DNA of 64,000 bases from Pseudomonadota bacterium (GTDB lineage: Bacteria; Desulfobacterota; Desulfobulbia; Desulfobulbales; JAHJIY01): contig JAHJIY010000034.1 of assembly GCA_018823175.1 (NCBI GenBank), forward strand, positions 1 through 64,000. The letters are read 5' to 3'. Shown here piece by piece: positions 8,543 through 17,332 of the stretch (position 1 is the first letter of the stretch; every line of letters begins with the position of its first letter). The notes beneath the pieces are model-generated. The model searched no databases. It saw nothing but the letters and a program-made list of their open reading frames with translations, and was not told where the DNA came from. The position numbers and the translations under genes were made by a program.

Positions 8543-10114
8543 CTAAGCATATCCCTGACCAGGCAAAGCTTGAGCCGGATCGCGACTTTCACCGGCACTG
8601 GTCACGATGACCGCCGAGGCCCCCGGCAATGGACACCTGGTTTCACAGATCCCGCAGCCGACACACAACTCATCAACCAAATAGGGTTGCTTGACCGCCA
8701 CCTTCTCGCCCCGGCTGTTCTCCACCACCGCCTCCCGGAATTTGATCGCCTTATCAGGGGTGGGACAATGCTCCTCACAGACAATACATGGAATACCCTT
8801 AGCATGAGGCAGGCATCGGTTTTTATCAAAGCAGGCGTTGCCGATCTTTACTTTTTTCTTCTCTTCAGGTGTCAGTTTTTTAATGGCGCCACTGGGGCAA
8901 ACCTGCCCGCAAAGGGTGCAGTTATACTCGCAATATCCAGTACGGGCTTTGAGCACCGGCGAGAACATGCCCTCCACTCCGGCCTGGAGAAAAGCAGGCT
9001 GCAAACCATTACCAATGCAGACTTTCATGCACTCACCACAACGAACACAGCGACCGACAAAATCATCCTCCGGCAAAGCCCCGGGAGGACGGATCAGCAA
9101 AGGATCAGCCTGCCGAGCCATGGTTCTGCTTTTAAGAAAGAAGGGCAGCGCCGCCCCCAGAGCCAGGGCCCCGACGAAACTGCGGCGGGAGAGATTAAAC
9201 ACCGGTCTTTTCTTTTGCAACCTCTCGAACTTAAAGGATATTTTATTACCGGGACAATGATGAATACAATCCAGACAGAGGTTGCAATCAAGGGAAGAGA
9301 TGTTCCGTTCCTCGTCGATGGCCCCCATCCGACACACATCCCGACAGTTCCGACACTTGCCGCACTTACTACCGGTCCGACCCCGCAAAAAGGAAAAACC
9401 GGCCGTCACCGCAAACAATCCCCCCAACGGGCAGATATTGCGGCAGAAAAACCGCCGTTCCAGTCTTTCCAGGAAAAAAATCAGCAGGAGAATAGCCAGC
9501 GACAAGATAGCCAACTCATAGTATTTCTGATGAAAAGGCAGAATGGTCGCCTTCAAAAAATCATAAAGCGGTTCAGTCAAGCCGTTGACCCAGCCGGGAG
9601 CTTCCTGATAAGTGAAAGTAAAAAATGTAGTTGCCAGGGAATTCAGAGCTGGATCAACCGCCAGGGCCAGGCTCCGAACCAGGATCGAGAAGGGATCAAA
9701 ATAACCGGCCATCGGTAGTCCGAACCAGGCACCAATCAAAAGAAAACCAAGGAGATAAAACTTCAGAGCCCGATATCTTCTTTCACGCCCCAAACCAAGC
9801 GACGGCACCAACTGATGGCAGCCGTCAAGCAGAGTGCCCAGAGGACAGGCCCAGCCACAAAAAAAACGGCCAAAGATTATGGTCAGCAGCAAGGTCCCTG
9901 CGGCCGGCAGCAGCAAAATAATGAAAAAGCCGGCCGCCACCGAGGCACACAAGGCCAACAGGGGATCAACCCGGAAAAGGATGTTGACCGCATACTCAAG
10001 CTCATCGCGGCCTGCATAGTCGGTGTTGACAAAGAGAAAGAAAAAAAGACCCAGACCGACCAGCTGACTCAAACGTCGCCAGTAAAATAATGGAATCTTT
10101 TTTATATTGATCAT
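8543..10114 (-). CDS. NapH-like membrane polyferredoxin fused to a NapG-like ferredoxin
   Basis: This 523-residue protein joins two units. The first ~230 residues have several membrane helices and the NapH/CcoG-type motifs FGRFFCGWACPLGT and FFCRNICPLGG. Two [4Fe-4S] motifs follow (CGKCRNCRDVC and CNLCLDCIHHCP). Then LSRRSFVGALALGAALPFF looks like an internal Tat-type or signal-anchor segment, followed by a NapG-like part with CVRCGECMKVC, CTLCGQVCP, CIVCEEHCP and CVGCGICETRCP. Normally NapH and NapG are separate proteins. The likely role is moving electrons from the quinone pool to periplasmic acceptors. It follows the DUF362 gene by 54 bases on the same strand, a pairing common in anaerobes. 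Confidence 0.8.
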   Translation of the reverse strand: MINIKKIPLFYWRRLSQLVGLGLFFFLFVNTDYAGRDELEYAVNILFRVDPLLALCASVAAGFFIILLLPAAGTLLLTIIFGRFFCGWACPLGTLLDGCHQLVPSLGLGRERRYRALKFYLLGFLLIGAWFGLPMAGYFDPFSILVRSLALAVDPALNSLATTFFTFTYQEAPGWVNGLTEPLYDFLKATILPFHQKYYELAILSLAILLLIFFLERLERRFFCRNICPLGGLFAVTAGFSFLRGRTGSKCGKCRNCRDVCRMGAIDEERNISSLDCNLCLDCIHHCPGNKISFKFERLQKKRPVFNLSRRSFVGALALGAALPFFLKSRTMARQADPLLIRPPGALPEDDFVGRCVRCGECMKVCIGNGLQPAFLQAGVEGMFSPVLKARTGYCEYNCTLCGQVCPSGAIKKLTPEEKKKVKIGNACFDKNRCLPHAKGIPCIVCEEHCPTPDKAIKFREAVVENSRGEKVAVKQPYLVDELCVGCGICETRCPLPGASAVIVTSAGESRDPAQALPGQGYA

Positions 10115-10168
10115 TGCAGTTGATTTTTCATAAGAACATGAAGCAACATGTGAAATTCAGGGCGATTT

Positions 10169-11080
10169 TCACGCCTTGACGACCCTGATTTTTGCCAGAT
10201 CCATTTCCCCCAGCCCCATGGCATGCGCCGCGACCGTGGATTGAATCTCCTCCGGCTTCAAGCCAAAAAGAGTAGTCGTATAGGCATCAGCCGCCACCGG
10301 ATCGGCCGAGGCAACGATGGTGTCCAGCACCTTGACGTCATTAAGATCGCCGCCCTGCGGTCCATTGGCCAGCAGGATCCTGGTGGCATCAATCACGGTC
10401 AGTTTCGGTTGCACAACCGTTGCCAGATCAGCCAGTTTCTGGCCCAGATCATGGTGCATCGCTCCCCGACTCCCGCCCAGAACACCCATGCTGTTCTTGA
10501 TCCCCATGGTCAGCCGACTGAGACTATGGTGCTTGGCCACCGGCACGTTAATATAACTGTCGGCCTCCAGGGCATCCCGATAAATCTCCAGACGCCGAAC
10601 CGCCTTGCCCCGTTCAATATCAACCGGCACATATTTACGGTCATCGGGATGGAAAAACTTGACCCGCTTGTCCTTGATCTCACCAACCGCATCCTGAATC
10701 CCACTGTTGACATAACAGCGCCGCTGCTCATTACAGGACCGGTCAAAAACTTTAACCTCGCGAGCCCCGGCATCCAGGGCCCGTTCCACCAGGGTCTTGA
10801 CCACCTGGGGATGGGTATTAGCCGCCTGGGCGGGATTACGATCCCAGCCAATATTGGGCTTGATCACCACCTTGTCACCAGGACGCACGAACTTGCCCAT
10901 CCCACCCAGGGACGAGAGGACTCGATCAACCAGATCAGCATAGTCCTTGCCGGTAGCATAAGACAACATTGACGATTTGTTCTCCATAGCCAGCGCCTCG
11001 CAAATCCGGAAATGAGGAACACTCAAACTTAAACCCGCCGACCACAACCCCACCTGCCTGAGAAACTCTCTCCGGTCCAT
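10169..11080 (-). CDS. Tat-exported DUF362 protein
   Basis: This 303-residue protein begins MDRREFLRQVGLWSAG, a twin-arginine signal, and has a GAGGAG ribosome-binding site. The rest is a DUF362 domain: GDKVVIKPNIGWDRNP, TLVERALDAGAREVKVFDRS, NVPVAKHHSLSRLTMGIKNSMG and DATRILLANGPQGGD are typical. DUF362 proteins are usually found with ferredoxins; biochemical function is not established for most. The twin-arginine signal implies folding, perhaps with a cofactor, before export to the periplasm. It is upstream of the NapH-NapG-like fusion and probably co-transcribed, so I infer a shared periplasmic redox role. Confidence 0.85.
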   Translation of the reverse strand: MDRREFLRQVGLWSAGLSLSVPHFRICEALAMENKSSMLSYATGKDYADLVDRVLSSLGGMGKFVRPGDKVVIKPNIGWDRNPAQAANTHPQVVKTLVERALDAGAREVKVFDRSCNEQRRCYVNSGIQDAVGEIKDKRVKFFHPDDRKYVPVDIERGKAVRRLEIYRDALEADSYINVPVAKHHSLSRLTMGIKNSMGVLGGSRGAMHHDLGQKLADLATVVQPKLTVIDATRILLANGPQGGDLNDVKVLDTIVASADPVAADAYTTTLFGLKPEEIQSTVAAHAMGLGEMDLAKIRVVKA

Positions 11081-11246
11081 ACCTGCTCCTCATCCACTGA
11101 TTTTCGTCAAGGAAACTTACTTTTCAGATAATTATGACCCAGCCAAATTAGGTTGTCAAAAAAAACCATCAGTTTGATGGCACAAGAATAGATGCTTGAC
11201 CCAGCCAAAAGCAGATTTACCCCGCACAATCCATGGCACCCTGCTT

Positions 11247-11450
11247 TCAATCGGCAATTTTTTTAACTCGCCCAACCACCCCACTTTCCAGACGGACCTT
11301 AATACCATGGGGATGAGTCGAAGATTTAGTCAAAATATCTCTCACAATTCCTTCGGTGAGTGCCCCGGATCGCTGATCATGTTTTAAGACAATAAAAACC
11401 CGCAAACCGGCTTTTATCTCGTGCCGATTCAGACCATTCATAGTTGTCAT
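11247..11450 (-). CDS. ywbE: YwbE family protein
   Basis: This 67-residue protein matches the small YwbE (DUF2196) family: RHEIKAGLRVFIVLKHDQRSG, LTEGIVRDILTKSS and HPHGIKVRLESGVVGRV cover nearly the whole chain and are the family signature. It is predicted to be a small beta-rich cytoplasmic protein with an unknown role. Full length for the family. It stands alone on the minus strand. Confidence 0.85.
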   Translation of the reverse strand: MTTMNGLNRHEIKAGLRVFIVLKHDQRSGALTEGIVRDILTKSSTHPHGIKVRLESGVVGRVKKIAD

Positions 11451-11612
11451 TTCTTTACTTTTTTATCAGATTTACAGAGGAGGAATGAAACCGTTTTTAT
11501 GTGATAAAAACAGTCGATTAATCACGATTTTGAGACGCACAAATGTACAATATCACCTTGCGCTGACAAAAGATCTTCTCATTAAATGATTAAATTGAAT
11601 CAACCAAAACCA

Positions 11613-11885
11613 CTACTTTTTCTTCGCTCTTTTTTTTACTGGTTTTTTCTTGGCCGGCAGCTTATCAATCTTCCCTTTTAGGGTATTGATATTCATATTC
11701 ATATTGGAGACCGATCTCTCCTGGATCTCACCGGTTGCCTCTTTGGCCAGTTCATCGACAAGCTCCTGAGCCTGCCCGATTTTCTTCTCCGGCTCCAGCA
11801 CAAATTTAACCTTGATCTCCTCTTCCATGCCACCGATTATTTTTTCAACCTCTTCCCGACCTTTCCTGAACTTTTCCATCTTCAT
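11613..11885 (-). CDS. Small helical protein with a lysine-rich tail
   Basis: This 90-residue protein is not one I recognise. The ATG at 11885 has AAGGTG six bases upstream and is preferred over a TTG at 11954 that has no ribosome-binding site. The first two-thirds is charged and helical with heptad-like spacing (EKFRKGREEVEKIIGGMEEE), suggesting a coiled coil. The C-terminus ends in a highly basic run, LPAKKKPVKKRAKKK, like the tails of histone-H1-like or other nucleic-acid-binding proteins. A short NMNMNIN segment separates the two parts. A DNA- or RNA-associated role is only a guess from the tail. Confidence 0.55.
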   Translation of the reverse strand: MKMEKFRKGREEVEKIIGGMEEEIKVKFVLEPEKKIGQAQELVDELAKEATGEIQERSVSNMNMNINTLKGKIDKLPAKKKPVKKRAKKK

Positions 11886-11989
11886 GACATACACCTTAGC
11901 ATCCTCTAGGACGCTGCTTCCAGCTGATCTTCTACGCTGTTTAATTTTTAACAAAAATTACAATTAGTGGAGAGAAAGGAAGCATCCTT

Positions 11990-12047
11990 TTTATACCACA
12001 AGGGTATAAGTTTCGTTTGAGTCGACATGCGACTCGACTCAGCTTTA
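11990..12047 (-). repeat. Two-hairpin intergenic repeat, copy A
   Basis: On the minus strand this reads AAAGCTGAG, a stem CGAGTCG/CGACTCA-type hairpin, the linker AACGAAACTTATA, and a second hairpin CCCTTGTGG ending GGTATAA. It matches the repeats at 40777-41016 and 55584-55667 in order and spacing, with compensating changes in the first stem. It lies downstream of nothing obvious, in the gap between the lysine-tailed protein gene and the histidine kinase gene. Confidence 0.8.
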
Positions 12048-12491
12048 AAAAGACTCTTCACTTCCATAAGAATTAGACAATTTTTTAGCGGATGGACAAA
12101 GATCGTTCACCTTTTCCCCTGGAGGAAAATTTTGCAGGAGAAATCACTTAAAATTGTCAAAGAAAAATATTTGAACCCCTGTTCCTCGCTTAATTTATTC
12201 ATGGCTCACAAATAAAATCAGCGCAGAATTGCCGGGGAGTCTGGTCATCTTGAACAATAAAAAATGTTGAATATATTAACAGTCTAGCAGACCTGCATCA
12301 AACAATCAAATGACAATACAAATTAAGAGAGGGAAGATGATGATCAGCCCGGATATTTCATGAGCGATTTTAATGGATCTCAGCAATTGACTGATTTAAC
12401 GAAAAAAATCAGTCAATTGCTGAAAAACTCACTTTTACAACCAATAACTTCCGAAATGAGACTGCGGCAAAAAAACGGGATGGATCGCCGG
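12048..12491. other. Intergenic region with a long inverted repeat
   Basis: No gene is supported. A 62-codon plus-strand frame starting at 12027 begins inside the repeat copy and has no motif. The main structure is the 18-bp inverted repeat at 12380-12423. The region contains the 3' side of the histidine kinase operon. Confidence 0.5.
12380..12423. repeat. Perfect 18-bp inverted repeat
   Basis: TCAGCAATTGACTGATTT (12380-12397) and its exact reverse complement (12406-12423) flank an 8-nt loop. It lies about 70 bases past the histidine kinase stop. No T-run follows on either strand, so it is not a textbook intrinsic terminator; it may still stop or stabilise the 3' end of the kinase transcript. 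Confidence 0.7.
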
Positions 12492-14729
12492 TCAATTCCG
12501 GTTTGCTTCTTCGATAACCTCAGCCACGACTGAAATCAGCTCATCGGTTCTATATGGTTTGGAGATGACCCTCTTAAAACCGTAACTCAGATAATCGGCC
12601 ATGACCGGATCGTTTGAGTATCCGCTGGCCACAACGACCAGGGCCTGCGGGTCGATGGCCAGCAATTTCGAGATAGCCTCCTTTCCGCCCATCCCCCCGG
12701 GGATGGTCAGATCCATCAGCACTAAAGCAAAAGGCTTTTTGTCCAGCATGGCTTGCTCGTATTTTGCAAGCGCCTCGGTTCCATCGTTGACCAGTTCGAC
12801 CTCATAACCATAGTATTCTAGCATAGACTGGGTAACGCTCCTGACCACTTCTTCATCATCCATGACCATGACTCTCCCAGACCCGCTCATACTGTCGTTC
12901 CCGGCAGTGACCTTTGCCGCCAGCTCCCTTTTCGAGGCCGGCAGGTAAAGAAAAAAGGTCGCGCCTTTACCTTCTTCGGATTCAACCCTGATCTGACCCT
13001 GATGTTTGCTGATAATGGCATAACTGGTGGCCAGTCCCAGACCACTGCCGTTTTCCTTGGTGGTGAAAAATGGATCAAAAATCCGGTTGATGATCTTGGG
13101 AGAGATTCCCGGCCCATGGTCGGTTATGACAATTTCCACATATTTACCGGGCGCCAGAAGCGGCTCCTGATTATTGCCGAGCTCGACATTTTGAGCAGAT
13201 ACCTCGACAACCCCTCCACTTTCCTTCATGGCCTGGAGCGAGTTGACAGTCAAGTTCTGCAGGACCTGATTAATCTGCCCTTCATCCACCTCTATCGGCA
13301 ACAGGTCGTCGCTGATCTTTAGATCACAGAGGATGCTTGAACCGCGGAGACTGAATTCAACCGACTCCCTGATCAGGTCCCGGGCCGAGATAAGCTTTTT
13401 GATCGGCATACCGCCCTTGGCAAAAGTCAGAAGCTGTTGGGTCAGGCCTTTGGCCCTGAAGGTTGATTTTTCCGTCTGATTCAGGAGTTGATAGATTTTA
13501 TCCTTCGGATCGGCAATGACCTTGGCCAGGGAAACATTACCCAAAACCCCGGTGAGCAGATTATTAAAATCATGGGCAATCCCCCCGGCAAAGATACCCA
13601 AAGACTCCAACCGATTTGCCTTGGTAAGTTCTTCGTCTAACCGTTTTTCACGGGTGATATCACGAAAAACCACGATCGTGCCGGTGATGGTTTTATCCTG
13701 CTGATGAATCGGTGCCGCACTCAGGTAAATATCACGCCGGATTCCCTGCCGGTCAATCAGGATGGTACTGTCAAGCCGTTCAACCCTTGATTCCTTATGC
13801 AGCATGATGTCGCTAAAAAAATCACCACATGACTTTGGGGCCTTGGGGTCCTCAACCATCATCACCGAACAGATCGGCTGGCCGATCGCCTCTTGCGCCG
13901 ACCAGCCGGTCAGCTCCTCGGCCACTGAATTAATCAGGCTCAAGCGGCCCTGATCATCGGTGGCAATGACCCCGTCGGCGATACTTTCCAGAGTAAGAAC
14001 CAGCCTTTCCCTTTCCTCATCCAGGGCGGTTCTGGCCTCGACCAGCTCGCTGATATCGACATAAAGGACAACACATCTGACGATCTTGCCGGAACGATCC
14101 TTGATCGGGGTAGCGACAACACTGAAATGTTTTTCACCGAATCGCCAGTCCGGTTGAACAGCCAGCTCACCTCTTACCATCATTTGTTTGAAACAGCAGG
14201 TTTCGCCTGGAGCATCCTCATTGCCGCAGATTATCTCGTAACAGGTCCGGCCGACGGTCTCATCTTCCCGGGCAAAAAACATTTCACGGAATCGGTTGTT
14301 GGAGGCCAGAATATTCCTTTCCGCATCCATAACCAGCAGACCGCCGCCGACAGATTCAAAGATCGCCTGAATTTCATCCCGGGCCAGACGCAGTTTTTTA
14401 TTTGTTTTGTTTGAATGCTCCAGAATCTGAATAAATGACCGGGAAATAATCCCTAAAGGATCAAGGGCAATCAGATGTTTTTCATCCAACTCTTCAGGTC
14501 TTAAAGGGACGGTCCCGATCACGACGAGCATCTGGTTGATTTTTTCACGGATATAATCCACCGCCACCTGATGATCAAAGCGCAGACTCTTATTTTCCTG
14601 CAACATAGAGTTGATCAGGGTAGCCAGCGGCTCAAGCTCCGGTCCCACCTCATGATCGGGCAGGGCTGACGCCTGATCTTTCACGGCCCGGCTCACCATC
14701 TGATAAAATTCGGCAAGGTTCATCGGCAT
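12492..14729 (-). CDS. PAS-PAS hybrid sensor histidine kinase with receiver domain
   Basis: This 745-residue protein has an uncharacterised N-terminus (1-115), two PAS/PAC domains (about 115-235 and 240-365), a HisKA domain with phospho-acceptor His386 (GGIAHDFNNLL), a HATPase domain (NLTVNSLQAM, DHGPGIS, FTTKENGSGLGLATS) and a C-terminal receiver with phospho-acceptor Asp673 (LMDLTIPGG) and conserved VISKPY lysine. No membrane helices are seen, so it should sense a cytoplasmic signal. The first PAS carries a cysteine cluster (TCYEIICG, GETCCFKQ), hinting at redox or metal sensing. It lies 8 bases after tusA and is probably in one operon with yeeE and tusA, so sulfur availability is a reasonable guess for the signal. 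No output regulator is adjacent. Confidence 0.88.
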   Translation of the reverse strand: MPMNLAEFYQMVSRAVKDQASALPDHEVGPELEPLATLINSMLQENKSLRFDHQVAVDYIREKINQMLVVIGTVPLRPEELDEKHLIALDPLGIISRSFIQILEHSNKTNKKLRLARDEIQAIFESVGGGLLVMDAERNILASNNRFREMFFAREDETVGRTCYEIICGNEDAPGETCCFKQMMVRGELAVQPDWRFGEKHFSVVATPIKDRSGKIVRCVVLYVDISELVEARTALDEERERLVLTLESIADGVIATDDQGRLSLINSVAEELTGWSAQEAIGQPICSVMMVEDPKAPKSCGDFFSDIMLHKESRVERLDSTILIDRQGIRRDIYLSAAPIHQQDKTITGTIVVFRDITREKRLDEELTKANRLESLGIFAGGIAHDFNNLLTGVLGNVSLAKVIADPKDKIYQLLNQTEKSTFRAKGLTQQLLTFAKGGMPIKKLISARDLIRESVEFSLRGSSILCDLKISDDLLPIEVDEGQINQVLQNLTVNSLQAMKESGGVVEVSAQNVELGNNQEPLLAPGKYVEIVITDHGPGISPKIINRIFDPFFTTKENGSGLGLATSYAIISKHQGQIRVESEEGKGATFFLYLPASKRELAAKVTAGNDSMSGSGRVMVMDDEEVVRSVTQSMLEYYGYEVELVNDGTEALAKYEQAMLDKKPFALVLMDLTIPGGMGGKEAISKLLAIDPQALVVVASGYSNDPVMADYLSYGFKRVISKPYRTDELISVVAEVIEEANRN

Positions 14730-14737
14730 CGACGTTT

Positions 14738-14992
14738 TTACTCGGGCCGAGAAATCAGAATTTCATAAAAGCCATCCTGCTGCCGCACCTCAATTTCATA
14801 CCCCATGTTTTCGGCGGTATCCGGAATGGTGGTGGTCGCATCGCGGTTATCTGTCCTGATCAGCAGTTTCATCTTGCCGCTGTACAGATCTTCCTGGTAC
14901 CGATTCATATTGTCCAAGGCGACCAGCAAGGTCGAAGGACACACCTGGCCTCGCGTATCAATTTCAATCAACTTTGCAGCTTGATCAGTCAT
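14738..14992 (-). CDS. tusA: TusA-family sulfur carrier protein
   Basis: This 84-residue protein shows the TusA pattern: IEIDTRGQVCPSTLLVALDNM, with the conserved sulfur-carrying cysteine in the CP motif near the N-terminus, and a two-layer alpha/beta core. The ATG at 14992 follows AGGAG; the frame stays open for three codons upstream from a GTG. TusA proteins accept persulfide sulfur and deliver it to partners. The gene lies 15 bases after a YeeE/YedE transporter, the usual genomic partner, and before the hybrid histidine kinase. The likely job is to receive sulfur imported by the transporter. Confidence 0.88.
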   Translation of the reverse strand: MTDQAAKLIEIDTRGQVCPSTLLVALDNMNRYQEDLYSGKMKLLIRTDNRDATTTIPDTAENMGYEIEVRQQDGFYEILISRPE

Positions 14993-15007
14993 TAAGATCA
15001 CTCCTGG

Positions 15008-16135
15008 TCAGGTAGATGATTTAACCAACAATAAACGGGACAGAAGCCGACTTCCGACCCAGACCCCAGGCAACAACCCGAACAGAAACAAAATACTCTG
15101 CAACGCAAAGATCGGCAGACCGCCCATTAAATGCCAGACATTACAACCAGGCACCATGCGGGAGGCCAGGCCCAGCAAGGTCCCACCGACCAGGGTAATC
15201 AAAAATTGGCGGGCAGGTAACCGCCAGTATATTTTAAATTCCCCGAGGAGCAAAGCGGATAAGGTGCTGCCCAGAACAATCCCGACGACCAGCGGGAACT
15301 GAATCACCCAGAGATAATCAACAAGCGGCCCCGCCCCACCCACCAACAGGGTCCCACTGGCGGGATGAATCACATCCAGGGGCTTGCCCTGAAAAAAAGC
15401 AAGGCCGGCCACATGGCCCGGTGAAAAAACATTTTCCAGCATGGCGGCCATTTTAGCATAAACCGTGGTAATCCCCAGGGGCATCCCGATCAGGAGATAC
15501 GAAAACAGGCCTACTCCAGCCAGGACCACCCCGGTTTTCCAGGGTTGAAGATATCCTGCTACCCGGGATTTTATCTCCCACTGGTGCTGGCCCCGCCATT
15601 TTAAAAAAATCGGCAAGGTGACAACCGTAACGACCAGAACGAAAAAGACCGGACTGAGTCCGGTAAGCTGAGACAGGGTGAGGTAATCGGCAAAAAAGGT
15701 GGTTTGCTTGATGACCGCCTTCCACCAGGGATGGATCTCCGCGTAGATACCACTGCCGAGAAGAAGGCCGACAAAGGCGCAGGCGCTCAGCAGACTGCCG
15801 GCCCCCATTTTGTAAAGGGTCCCCACCACACAGCCGCCGGCCAGGACCATGCCGATCCCGAAGAGAAAGCCGCCCATAATATTGGCCAATGAAGGGGTGC
15901 CCAAAATAGGAAAGGGATAAAGGGGAAGTAAACCAAGAAGGCGAAAAACCTCGAAGGCGATCATGGTCAAAACAATCTGCAGGCCAAGAGCCCTGAGCCG
16001 AAAGGTCTTGCGGAACATGAAAAGGTCGCGAAACATCCCGGCCATACAATAATCGGAGCGATGCATAACAAAACCTGAGATCAGGCCCAGCAACGCCCCG
16101 ACAACATACATAATTAAAATCGATTGTGTGACCAT
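15008..16135 (-). CDS. YeeE/YedE (TsuA-like) sulfur-compound transporter
   Basis: This 375-residue integral membrane protein has about nine or ten hydrophobic helices. The family's conserved cysteines appear in SDYCMAGMFRD near the N-terminus, LAGGCVVGTLYKMG, and VPGCNVWH near the C-terminus. Structurally studied relatives take up thiosulfate through a relay of such cysteines. Start at 16135 follows AGGTGG. Adjacent tusA strongly supports a role in sulfur import and trafficking. The exact substrate (thiosulfate or another sulfur species) is not decided by sequence. Confidence 0.85.
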   Translation of the reverse strand: MVTQSILIMYVVGALLGLISGFVMHRSDYCMAGMFRDLFMFRKTFRLRALGLQIVLTMIAFEVFRLLGLLPLYPFPILGTPSLANIMGGFLFGIGMVLAGGCVVGTLYKMGAGSLLSACAFVGLLLGSGIYAEIHPWWKAVIKQTTFFADYLTLSQLTGLSPVFFVLVVTVVTLPIFLKWRGQHQWEIKSRVAGYLQPWKTGVVLAGVGLFSYLLIGMPLGITTVYAKMAAMLENVFSPGHVAGLAFFQGKPLDVIHPASGTLLVGGAGPLVDYLWVIQFPLVVGIVLGSTLSALLLGEFKIYWRLPARQFLITLVGGTLLGLASRMVPGCNVWHLMGGLPIFALQSILFLFGLLPGVWVGSRLLSRLLLVKSST

Positions 16136-16342
16136 CTGAATACCACCTTGTGTATTCGATAAGTCTGGTCAGCTTACAGGAACTTATGGATAAAATGCAA
16201 CCCTGAAAAATCAGTTATCCTTTAAAAATCCAGAGCACAAGGGAAGAAACTCTTGCAACTGACAATGCAAAGCATAGCGAAAAGGACCCGGCAAGATCAT
16301 CAAAACCATTGAAAAACTGGTGTCAAATGGCCAAGCAAAAGA

Positions 16343-16882
16343 TTATTTCGTATTTACGAAGGATGGCACCCTTCCTTTCCCTTCTTCATATTTTTCCTTG
16401 AAATAAGCCCGGAGCAGGGAGTTGTCACTGCTCAAAAAAGTCCCCCCGGACTCATAGTGATGCTGAAATATCTTACCGACTGCGTACATGGCGGCGGCAC
16501 CGGAGACTGACATCATCCCCACATAGACGGCATGGCCGAGAAGAGGCACCCCCTTAAAAGCAAGCCGGGAATTGACCGACACATATACCGACCCGAGGCT
16601 GCCGATCAGCGAGATGAGGATCTTGTAGAGCATTAACTTTTTAGGTACCGGAAACTCGTACACCTGGGCCAGACTACCGATCATCTTTACCTCAAGGGCA
16701 GTAACTACCACCACGTTTACCAGAGCGGACGGCAACAGGCCTGCCCCCATGGCCAGGATGACATAGTTCTTGATGCAGTTGTCCGCTTCGCGTCTTTCCT
16801 TTTCAAGAACCTCGGCGCTGTCTTCGTTTATGTTTAAAGATACATCGCTCTGAGCAACGATCATTTTATCCTCCAGCTTCAT
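16343..16882 (-). CDS. DUF697-type membrane protein, copy 1
   Basis: This 179-residue protein has a charged N-terminus, then hydrophobic helices of a DUF697/YcjF-like domain: NYVILAMGAGLLPSALVNVV, MLYKILISLIGSLGS and GHAVYVGMMSVSGAAAMYAV. The end, AVGKIFQHHYESGGTFLSSD followed by LRAYFKEKYEEGK, is clearly homologous to the end of the protein at 42035-42610 (AVGKVFIKHFEAGGTLLDFD, then MKGYFKKQFEKGR). The GGAGAGG site fixes the start. It is divergent from the biosynthetic cluster that begins at 17333 and shares the 450-base region between them. DUF697 proteins are inner-membrane proteins of unknown role, sometimes next to GTPases or ATPases. Confidence 0.7.
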   Translation of the reverse strand: MKLEDKMIVAQSDVSLNINEDSAEVLEKERREADNCIKNYVILAMGAGLLPSALVNVVVVTALEVKMIGSLAQVYEFPVPKKLMLYKILISLIGSLGSVYVSVNSRLAFKGVPLLGHAVYVGMMSVSGAAAMYAVGKIFQHHYESGGTFLSSDNSLLRAYFKEKYEEGKGRVPSFVNTK

Positions 16883-17332
16883 GGCAAATTACCTCTCCTT
16901 TTTAATAATACCCCACCAGCTCAGACCGGACCAAGCCATATTTTTCCGACATAATTTATTGTCAAATATTATTATAAATAACTGTTTCTTATTGATTTTT
17001 TCATATCCTAACCATAATCATCGAAAAAAATTGCATTCTTTTCGGGGTTAGACTATTGATTTATCCTTCGTTGGAATCCATACTGAAAAGTATTGCTGGG
17101 CACACATAAAAAGGGAGCTGAACAATTATTTGTTTTTTCGTGTTGGCCTGGACGGTTTCGGTATTGATTTTTAACTTCGACATCCTTCCGTCACCGCCAG
17201 TCAGGATAATTCCTCCCCAAAAAGGCAATTAAGCAGATCCTGCGCTTCGCAGCAGATCTTGTCCGACCGCCCCTTTCTGATACCGGGGCCCACTCCCCCA
17301 GGGAGACAAATGAATACGGAGGGTAATTAAAT
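16883..17332. other. Divergent regulatory region ahead of the biosynthetic cluster
   Basis: About 450 bases, strongly AT-rich in the left part, with no coding potential. It must hold the plus-strand promoter of the cluster and the minus-strand promoter of the DUF697 gene. One minus-strand candidate is annotated separately; I found no convincing plus-strand pair. The strong GGAGGG site just before 17333 belongs to the first cluster gene. Confidence 0.5.
16935..16965 (-). promoter_or_regulatory. Candidate sigma-70 promoter for DUF697 copy 1
   Basis: On the minus strand an exact TTGACA (complement of 16960-16965) is followed after 18 bases by ATATGG or after 19 by TATGGC. The -35 box is consensus but the -10 box is poor. 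It lies about 55 bases upstream of the start codon at 16882. Confidence 0.3.

Noticed and set aside
12027-12215. 62-residue plus-strand frame after repeat copy A
   Set aside because: It starts inside the repeat, has no motif and no ribosome-binding site.
16970-17332. Plus-strand sigma-70 or sigma-54 promoter for the cluster
   Set aside because: The best pairs (for example TTGCAT with TATTGA) match the consensus too poorly to call.
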